Origin: Desulfamplus sp.
Lineage (GTDB): Bacteria; Desulfobacterota; Desulfobacteria; Desulfobacterales; Desulfobacteraceae
Assembly (NCBI GenBank): GCA_015233755.1
Contig: JADFXA010000082.1
Location: 1-8,515 of the forward strand
Direction of reading: 5' to 3'
DNA length: 8,515 bases
Part shown: piece by piece, positions 1 to 5,328 of the stretch
How the letters are laid out: every line of letters begins with the position of its first letter
Numbering within the stretch: the first letter of the stretch is position 1
Translations under genes and position numbers: made by a program
Notes under the pieces: generated by a model
Databases searched by the model: none
Seen by the model: the letters and a program-made list of their open reading frames with translations, nothing else
Told to the model about the DNA's origin: nothing

Positions 1-12
1 TGATTTTATTTC

Positions 13-37
13 TTGACTCTTAATACGCATATATATT
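13..37 (+). promoter_or_regulatory. Weak candidate promoter upstream of the OmpA-type lipoprotein gene
   Basis: TTGACT (13-18) is five of six to the sigma70 -35 consensus. TATATT (32-37) is five of six to the -10 consensus, but the 13-base spacer is too short. The alternative TATTAA (34-39) gives a 15-base spacer but matches only four of six. The rest of 1-141 holds no gene I can support, only an AT-rich leader ending in the ribosome binding site of the next gene. The promoter call is tentative. Confidence 0.25.
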
Positions 38-141
38 AAGTAATTTCAGTTGAGTTTATCAGTTGTATTAATCAGGGTATCGGTTACATGCTTAAAAAAG
101 ATGGTTTCAATGTGTGATTTTAATTTTAAAGGAGAAAAACA

Positions 142-1389
142 ATGAAGAATTTGATTTCAAAAAGTTTATTTATTGCAGTTGCTATGTTTTTCATGATGGG
201 GTGTGCGGCCCAAAGTCCTCAAAAACCATTTGCTAATTTCTCACCACAATCTCTTGATGCCTCTCAGTACACATTGAAACATAATAATTTTCTCGTGATT
301 CTGGATGGGTCAAGTTCTATGGAAGAGAAGTTTGATGGTAACCAAAAATTTGATATTGCCAGAGAATTTGTAGGGCGTATGAATCAAACTCTACCTGCAA
401 TGGGGCAAACTGGCGGTTTAAGATCATTTGGACACAAACCAAGTGTTTCACCTGAGCCAACCATGATGCTCTACGGTATGGAAGCATATGCAAACCAAGG
501 ATTTGCAAATGGTCTATCGAAACTTAGCGGAACAGGTGGAACAAGTCCACTTTACAGATCTCTTAAATCAGCTTTGGGCGACATTGATGGTAAATCAGGC
601 ACAACTGCTCTTGTAATTGTATCTGATGCCAAAAATTTATCTACAAAAACAACTGGCGCTGTTAAGGCGTTAAAGGATAAATTTGGCGATACTCTTTGCA
701 TCTATCCTGTTCTTGTAGGTGATGATAAAGAGGGAAAAGCTCTTATGCAGCAAATTTCTGATATAGGCGGATGTGGATTCGTTACAGATGCTTCAGCAAC
801 TCTCTCTACCGAAGCAATGTCAAATTTTGTAAAAAATGCTTTTCTTGTTGCAAAACCAGTCGCACCTGTAGTTATAAAAGATAGTGATAATGACGGTGTT
901 CCAGATGATAGAGACAAATGTCCAGATACTCCTCCTGGCGTAGAAGTTGACGCTGATGGTTGCCCACTTGATACAGATGGTGATGGCGTTTATGACTACC
1001 TTGATAAATGTCCAGGAACTCCAACTGGTGCCAAAGTAAATCCAATGGGTTGTTGGGTGCTTGGAGACCTTCTTTTTGACTTTAACAAATCTGATATTAA
1101 ACCAGCAGGCTATGCTGACCTTGATGATGTTGTTGCTATATTGAACAAAAATCCAAATATGAAAGTAGTTCTTCAGGGACATACTGATAGCAAAGGAACT
1201 GATGCCTATAACCAAACTCTTTCAATGAAGAGATCTCAATCTGTTAAGACATACCTTGTAAATAAAGGTATTAATGCTGATAGATTGAAATGTGAAGGAT
1301 TTGGTGAGAGTATGCCCGCTGCTTCAAATGATACTGAATTTGGTCGTTCGCTTAACAGACGTGTTCAATTGATGCCAGTTGTTCAATAA
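142..1389 (+). CDS. OmpA-family lipoprotein with VWA domain and thrombospondin type 3 repeats
   Basis: This 415-residue protein is probably anchored in the outer membrane and binds peptidoglycan. The start is supported by AAAGGAG at 128-134, seven bases upstream. Residues 1-21 form a lipoprotein signal peptide with lipobox MMGC (Cys21); Ala at +2 and +3 gives no inner-membrane retention signal. Residues about 50-235 resemble a von Willebrand factor A domain with a MIDAS motif D55-G-S57-S-S59, a later GGTSP loop and a VSD motif. Residues 247-306 are two 30-residue thrombospondin type 3 units, each starting with a calcium-loop pattern (DSDNDG, DTDGDG) and carrying two cysteines. Residues 307-415 are an OmpA C-terminal domain with the GHTDSKG, LSMKRSQSV, GFGESMP and GRSLNRRV motifs. 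The ligand of the VWA domain is unknown. The gene stands alone and is closed by a strong terminator. Confidence 0.93.
   Translation: MKNLISKSLFIAVAMFFMMGCAAQSPQKPFANFSPQSLDASQYTLKHNNFLVILDGSSSMEEKFDGNQKFDIAREFVGRMNQTLPAMGQTGGLRSFGHKPSVSPEPTMMLYGMEAYANQGFANGLSKLSGTGGTSPLYRSLKSALGDIDGKSGTTALVIVSDAKNLSTKTTGAVKALKDKFGDTLCIYPVLVGDDKEGKALMQQISDIGGCGFVTDASATLSTEAMSNFVKNAFLVAKPVAPVVIKDSDNDGVPDDRDKCPDTPPGVEVDADGCPLDTDGDGVYDYLDKCPGTPTGAKVNPMGCWVLGDLLFDFNKSDIKPAGYADLDDVVAILNKNPNMKVVLQGHTDSKGTDAYNQTLSMKRSQSVKTYLVNKGINADRLKCEGFGESMPAASNDTEFGRSLNRRVQLMPVVQ
880..1059 (+). repeat. Two 90-bp imperfect tandem units encoding TSP type 3 repeats
   Basis: Two adjacent in-frame units of exactly 90 bases (880-969 and 970-1059) each encode 30 residues. 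Both follow the pattern D-x-D-x-D-G-V-x-D, then D-K-C-P, then T-P, then a second cysteine near the end. The repeat is clear in protein and diverged in DNA, so it looks like an old domain duplication rather than an unstable minisatellite. The acidic loops are typical calcium ligands of this family, and the paired cysteines may form disulfides in the periplasm. Confidence 0.85.
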
Positions 1390-1431
1390 TCAAATTATAA
1401 GTTTAAAGATAGTGAATAGTGGCAAATGGAT

Positions 1432-1458
1432 TTGGTAGCCACATAAAAAGCATATAAA
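1432..1458 (+). promoter_or_regulatory. Weak candidate promoter just upstream of the terminator stem
   Basis: TTGGTA (1432-1437) and TATAAA (1453-1458, five of six to the -10 consensus) are separated by a short 15-base spacer. Transcription from here would begin around 1465, immediately before the terminator hairpin. If real, it would make either a very short terminated RNA or a phosphodiesterase mRNA starting with the hairpin. The -35 match is poor, so this is only a candidate. Confidence 0.2.
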
Positions 1459-1467
1459 ACACATTAG

Positions 1468-1506
1468 ACGGCAGCATAAAGAGCTATTTATGCTGCCGTT
1501 TTTTTT
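1468..1506 (+). terminator. Strong rho-independent terminator after the OmpA-type lipoprotein gene
   Basis: A perfect 13-base-pair stem (1468-1480 with 1487-1499) closes a six-base loop GAGCTA and runs into eight T residues (1499-1506). The stem contains a GC-rich block, CGGCAGC. There is no matching A-run upstream, so it works in the + direction only. It ends only seven bases before the ATG of the phosphodiesterase gene, so it also lies where that gene's ribosome binding site should be. Confidence 0.93.
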
Positions 1507-1513
1507 AAAAAAG

Positions 1514-2344
1514 ATGACAAAAATAATTGCGCACAGAGGTGCAAGAAGTATTGCACCTGAAAATACAGTTGCTGCGGCAGAGATTGCCAGAATGATTGGT
1601 GCAGACCTTTGGGAGACTGATATAAGTGTGACCCGAGATGGCCATTTAGTTCTTTTTCATGATGATGATCTTTTGCGGACAACTAATGCAAAATTTTTGT
1701 TCCCCTACAATAAATCATTTCTACTTGATACCTTTGATTTAGCTCAAATCCAAAAACTTGATATAGGTAGAACTTTCATAGAAAGAGATCCTTTTAATGA
1801 AATTGCTTTAGGTAATATCTCCCTTGAATTACTTCATTCTTTTAGGGGAATAAAAATTCCCACTCTTGAAGATGCACTAATTTATACCCAAAAAAACAAT
1901 TTTCCTGTAAATTTAGAACTTAAAGAGCAGAGTGGAAAATTTAGAGCGTTCCCGCTCCCAAAAGCAGTTGCAAATATGATTAATAAGATGCGGATCAACT
2001 ACAAACTTCTAATAATTTCATCATTCAAACATGAATGGTTAGAAGAGATAAAAGATATCTTGCCAGATATTGAGGTACAAGCACTTTTAGGAGACGATGT
2101 AAATCAAAAAATTGATTGGGATAAATTTTGCTCTGCTGATAACAACAATCTTCTTCAAAAATTTGATACATACAATATAAATAGCCAGATGATAACCATA
2201 GATGAAATAGCAAAATTAAAAAAAATCGGTAAAAAAGTTAATATTTTCACAGTTAATGATAAAGATGATATGGTAAGATTTATCAAAGCAGGTGTTGATG
2301 GGATTTTTACAGATTACCCTCAGGTTATGAAGCAAGTACGGTGA
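1514..2344 (+). CDS. Cytoplasmic glycerophosphodiester phosphodiesterase (GDPD family)
   Basis: This protein is predicted to hydrolyse glycerophosphodiesters, the deacylated phospholipid head groups, to glycerol-3-phosphate and an alcohol. From the ATG at 1514 it is 276 residues with no signal peptide. Family motifs are intact: H7-R8-G with P-E-N-T at 15-18, E34-x-D36, FHD with H49, and LELK with E135 and K137. The C-terminus has the typical VNIFTVND and GVDGIFTDYP segments of the TIM barrel. An in-frame ATG at 1490 lies inside the terminator stem and would add eight residues unlike the family, so I prefer 1514. Upstream of 1514 there is only AAAAAAG, a very weak ribosome binding site. About 45 residues between TTN (57-58) and the IPTLEDAL segment (about 115) hold a longer loop than the simplest family members. 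Exact substrate is unknown. Confidence 0.9.
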   Translation: MTKIIAHRGARSIAPENTVAAAEIARMIGADLWETDISVTRDGHLVLFHDDDLLRTTNAKFLFPYNKSFLLDTFDLAQIQKLDIGRTFIERDPFNEIALGNISLELLHSFRGIKIPTLEDALIYTQKNNFPVNLELKEQSGKFRAFPLPKAVANMINKMRINYKLLIISSFKHEWLEEIKDILPDIEVQALLGDDVNQKIDWDKFCSADNNNLLQKFDTYNINSQMITIDEIAKLKKIGKKVNIFTVNDKDDMVRFIKAGVDGIFTDYPQVMKQVR

Positions 2345-3087
2345 TTATGGAAAAAGTGTTGTGCATTAAACGCACAGATATGCCAGACAAATGGTTAATG
2401 GAACAATCTGCTATAAAGATGAAAGAAGAAGTTTTTTTCTCTTTTATTAGTGCTACTGATTTTAGAACTAATAGTTTTAAATATCACTGGATTGATCGTC
2501 CAATAGCTGAAAATGATAAAGCATTTAAGCAGATAATTCCATATATTATTATTCAAGCTGATAATGGAAATTTGACAGCCATCTACAGAAGAAAAGGTAG
2601 TGAAAATCGTCTTCATGGTCTTTGGTCAATTGGAATCGGAGGGCATATTAACCCATTAGATAGCCATATAGATAACCAATCATATTACAACACATTAAAT
2701 AAATTTGATAATATAGTTAAGAGTGATGGTTTAGAGATACCTCATAGTAACACCTCTTTTGGTTATAAAATAGATTTTAAAACAATACTCTATTCTGGTA
2801 TGAAAAGGGAGTTTTACGAAGAGATTATAATATCGCCTCAAACAGAGTTTATTAAAGGATTTATATTCGCACCTCAATTTTTAGGGGTTATTAATGATGA
2901 TTTGAGTGAGGTTGGAAAAGTCCACTTTGGTGTAGTTTTTAGAGTATTGGCAGATTCCCCAGATTACTTCACTGCTGGGGAGGAACTTTTAGATTTTCAA
3001 TGGGTTAAAACAGAGAAATTATCAGCAAAAAATTTAGTGGATTTTAATTTAGAACTTTGGTCCCAATTAGCGGTTCAAATCTTTTGA
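2341..3087 (+). CDS. NUDIX hydrolase-like protein, predicted phosphoesterase (COG4112 type)
   Basis: This 248-residue cytoplasmic protein is likely a MutT/NUDIX-fold phosphohydrolase; its substrate is unknown. The segment at residues 81-104, from YRRKG through RLHGLWSIGIGGHIN, and the helix G153-M-K-R-E-F-Y-E-E161 match the two halves of the NUDIX box, with the metal-binding glutamates E157, E160 and E161 present. The halves are separated by about 40 extra residues, and the glycine that normally follows the EE pair is isoleucine. Such splitting recalls the COG4112 predicted phosphoesterases, which also share the SIGxGGHI pattern; this assignment is from memory of the family. The GTG start overlaps the phosphodiesterase stop as GTGA (2341-2344), which suggests translational coupling. 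An in-frame ATG at 2347 is an equally possible start and would shorten the protein by two residues. Confidence 0.8.
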   Translation: MIMEKVLCIKRTDMPDKWLMEQSAIKMKEEVFFSFISATDFRTNSFKYHWIDRPIAENDKAFKQIIPYIIIQADNGNLTAIYRRKGSENRLHGLWSIGIGGHINPLDSHIDNQSYYNTLNKFDNIVKSDGLEIPHSNTSFGYKIDFKTILYSGMKREFYEEIIISPQTEFIKGFIFAPQFLGVINDDLSEVGKVHFGVVFRVLADSPDYFTAGEELLDFQWVKTEKLSAKNLVDFNLELWSQLAVQIF

Positions 3088-3109
3088 TACCACAATAGAT
3101 TAAACTACT

Positions 3110-3137
3110 TTGGCGATTAACTTCAGATCATTATAAC
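3110..3137 (+). promoter_or_regulatory. Candidate sigma70 promoter for the receiver-HDOD regulator
   Basis: TTGGCG (3110-3115, four of six) and TATAAC (3132-3137, five of six) are separated by 16 bases. Transcription would start near 3144, about 20 bases before the TTG start codon, with the ribosome binding site just inside the transcript. It lies in the 77-base gap after the NUDIX gene, where a new transcription unit is plausible. No terminator hairpin was seen in this gap, so read-through from upstream is also possible. Confidence 0.4.
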
Positions 3138-3151
3138 CATTTAAAGTTCTA

Positions 3152-3158
3152 AGAGAGG
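3152..3158 (+). promoter_or_regulatory. Ribosome binding site that fixes the TTG start at 3165
   Basis: AGAGAGG lies six bases before TTG at 3165. The codons that follow encode the canonical first beta strand of a receiver domain (KILIAED), so the TTG is the true start. The next gene, at 4522, uses the same AGAGAGG core (4511-4517). Confidence 0.75.
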
Positions 3159-3164
3159 CTAACG

Positions 3165-4472
3165 TTGAAGATTCTTATTGCAGAAGATCAAAATATAAGC
3201 CGTGAAATGCTTGTGAAAATGCTGGCAAATATTGGTCAGATTGAGGCTTTTGCCACGGGTCTTGAAGCTCTTAAGGCTTTTGAAAATGCTTTTGATAAAT
3301 CTGACCCGTTTCAGATAATGATATCAGATATATCTATGCCTGTAATGAGCGGGCTTGAATTATTAAAAGCTGTCAGGGCTTCTGAGATTAAAAAGAATAT
3401 CGATAAAGAAAAGCGAATAAAAGTATTAATGTTTACCTCCTATGCAGATAAAGATACTATTGTATCGTGTCATAGGGCTGGTTGTGATGACTATGCAGTA
3501 AAACCTTTTAATAAAAAAGTTCTCGTAGATAAAATAAAAAAATTTGGCTTTACCATTGATGAAACTGTAGAGCTAAATCAGAGTGATAAGACTAAACAGA
3601 CAGAAAAAACAATGGGTCAGATGGTATCTGATGCTATTGAGGGGTTCAAAAAAGGAAGAGTTGATCTTCCTGCTCTTCCTCATATTATTCAAGAGCTTCA
3701 AGATTTGATTAATAGCCCAAATGCCTCTGTTACTGATATGGCAAAGATTATTGAAAATGATACTGCAATATCTATAAAGTTAATAATTGCTGCCAATTCT
3801 CCATTTTATGGAGGAGTGGAAAAGACAAAAGATGTAAAAATGGCGCTAAATAGACTTGGGCTTGATGTAACTCAGAGCATTGTAGCTGCAATTGCCAATA
3901 AAGGTCTTTATCATACAAAGAGTTCTTCTATTAAACAATTAATGGAAAAGATATGGATGCACTCATTTGCAACAGCTCATTGTGCAAGAGAGATTGCCAA
4001 AAAAATCTCTTCAGTAGGATACGAAAAAGCATACGTTAAAGGGCTGATACATGACGTTGGTGCTACACTTCTTATAAAAAATATTGGAGAGAATGCAACT
4101 GAGAATACTGATATTGACATTAATGGGCTGATTGAAGCTGTTTTTGAGGTTCACGCAAGTTTTGGGGGATTGTTATTGAATAAATGGAATTTTAGTAAAG
4201 ACTTTGTCTCTGTAGCAAGTTTGCACGAGTGGAATAAATATGGTGATAAGACAGAAAGAGAAGTTTTAATTGTCAATCTTGCAGATATACTATCTTGCAA
4301 AATAGGATATGGTTTTTTCAATAAAGAGATTGGTGATTTTGAAGATAATCGAGAACTTTCTGATATACAGTCAGCAGCCATGCTTGGTTTAACTAATTCT
4401 GACCTCAAGGTTATATATGAAAAAGCAGAAAAAGATGTTGCTGAATCTGCAAGTGCATTTGCAAAAATTTGA
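3165..4472 (+). CDS. Response regulator with receiver and HDOD domains
   Basis: This 435-residue cytoplasmic protein joins a CheY-like receiver to an HDOD output domain. In the receiver (1-120) the acidic pair E7-D8, phospho-acceptor D55, T91 and K113 (followed by PF) are all present, so it should be phosphorylatable. A lysine-rich linker (about 120-163) leads to HDOD from about residue 164, which opens with LPALPHIIQEL. The HD-like residues H266 and H296-D297 (GLIHDVG) are kept, and the segment HASFGGLLLNKWNF is typical of HDOD. HDOD domains usually act as signalling modules without proven catalysis. The start is an uncommon TTG. No histidine kinase is adjacent, so its partner lies elsewhere. 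It is separated from its neighbours by 77 and 49 bases. The regulated process cannot be read from the window. Confidence 0.93.
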   Translation: MKILIAEDQNISREMLVKMLANIGQIEAFATGLEALKAFENAFDKSDPFQIMISDISMPVMSGLELLKAVRASEIKKNIDKEKRIKVLMFTSYADKDTIVSCHRAGCDDYAVKPFNKKVLVDKIKKFGFTIDETVELNQSDKTKQTEKTMGQMVSDAIEGFKKGRVDLPALPHIIQELQDLINSPNASVTDMAKIIENDTAISIKLIIAANSPFYGGVEKTKDVKMALNRLGLDVTQSIVAAIANKGLYHTKSSSIKQLMEKIWMHSFATAHCAREIAKKISSVGYEKAYVKGLIHDVGATLLIKNIGENATENTDIDINGLIEAVFEVHASFGGLLLNKWNFSKDFVSVASLHEWNKYGDKTEREVLIVNLADILSCKIGYGFFNKEIGDFEDNRELSDIQSAAMLGLTNSDLKVIYEKAEKDVAESASAFAKI

Positions 4473-4521
4473 TATTTCTAACACTCAATGTTGAATAAAA
4501 ATTGCTCAAAAGAGAGGTAAT

Positions 4522-5325
4522 ATGATTTTTGAGTCTGATGAACTTTATGATTTAGAAAGAGCAAAATGGCTTCTTGAAAATCCAGGTCTTGCAGCAAAAT
4601 TAACTGATCTACTTGGGACACCAATTGAAAGAGGTTTTGAGATGCTGCCCCAAAATTGGAGAGAGCGGATTGGCTCAATTACAACCGCTGCTTTATCAAA
4701 AGCTGTAACAGCAGCGGTTAGCACTCTAAAGAATGAGCCTTGCTGCCAATCTTCTAATGTTTTGCATAAAATTGCAGTTGGAACAACAGGCGGTATTGGT
4801 GGTTTTTTTGGTTTAGCAGCTTTAGCGATTGAACTTCCAATATCAACTACAATAATGTTTCGCTCAATCGCTGATATTGCAAGAAGTGAGGGTGAGCTTA
4901 TATCAACAACTGAAACTCAGCTTGCCTGTATGGAAGTTTTTGCTTTTGGAGGACCAAAGAGTAGCGATGATGCCCATGAATCAGCATATTTTGCAGCCCG
5001 TGCAGCTTTGGCATCTTCATTGTCAAAAGCTGCTGAATTTATTGCAGAAAGAGGTCTTATTGAGGGAAGTCCAGCTATAATTAGGTTTATACTTCAAATA
5101 TCAGAGAGATTTAGTGTCCAAGTATCAGAAAAAGCTATATCTCAGGCTATTCCTGCAATTGGTGCTGCTGGAGGAGCTATCATAAACACCCTATTTATTG
5201 ACCATTTTCAAGATATTGCAAGAGGGCATTTTACAGTCAGAAGGCTTGAGAGAAAATATGGAAAAGATATAGTTGAGAATGCCTACGCAATATTAGAACC
5301 ATCAAAAGATATTTGGAGACGTTAA
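4522..5325 (+). CDS. EcsC family protein
   Basis: This 267-residue protein belongs to the EcsC family, named after the third gene of a Bacillus ABC-transporter operon; its molecular function is not established. Visible marks are an N-terminal helix with LERAKWLLENPG (residues 11-22), a glycine-rich hydrophobic segment (87-113, TTGGIGGFFG then a stretch of aliphatic residues) that could insert in or lie on a membrane, a second glycine/alanine-rich stretch (209-224), and a basic C-terminal helix (RRLERKYG). No signal peptide is present. The ATG follows AGAGAGG (4511-4517). Only three bases separate its stop from the peptide-binding lipoprotein gene, and that gene's ribosome binding site (GGAGA, 5315-5319) lies inside this one, so the two are very likely co-expressed. 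Confidence 0.85.
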   Translation: MIFESDELYDLERAKWLLENPGLAAKLTDLLGTPIERGFEMLPQNWRERIGSITTAALSKAVTAAVSTLKNEPCCQSSNVLHKIAVGTTGGIGGFFGLAALAIELPISTTIMFRSIADIARSEGELISTTETQLACMEVFAFGGPKSSDDAHESAYFAARAALASSLSKAAEFIAERGLIEGSPAIIRFILQISERFSVQVSEKAISQAIPAIGAAGGAIINTLFIDHFQDIARGHFTVRRLERKYGKDIVENAYAILEPSKDIWRR

Positions 5326-5328
5326 TTA

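Noticed and set aside
880..1059. The 90-bp tandem units as a CRISPR or minisatellite
   Set aside because: They are coding, in frame, diverged in DNA and match thrombospondin type 3 repeats, with no repeat-spacer pattern.
820..1215. A 131-codon open frame on the minus strand
   Set aside because: It lies fully opposite the TSP3 and OmpA coding region, whose protein motifs are unmistakable, and its translation is low in recognisable features.
1419..1442. Short inverted repeat GTGGC/GCCAC downstream of the OmpA-type gene
   Set aside because: Only five base pairs with a 14-base loop and no T-tract; the strong hairpin at 1468-1506 explains termination.
1490..1513. An earlier in-frame ATG as the start of the phosphodiesterase
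   Set aside because: This ATG lies in the descending arm of the terminator stem, has no ribosome binding site, and adds residues before the MTKIIAHRG start expected for the family.
4469..4499. Possible promoter TTGATA with AATAAA before the EcsC gene
   Set aside because: The -35 match is good, but the -10 matches only four of six with a 19-base spacer, so the site is not supported.
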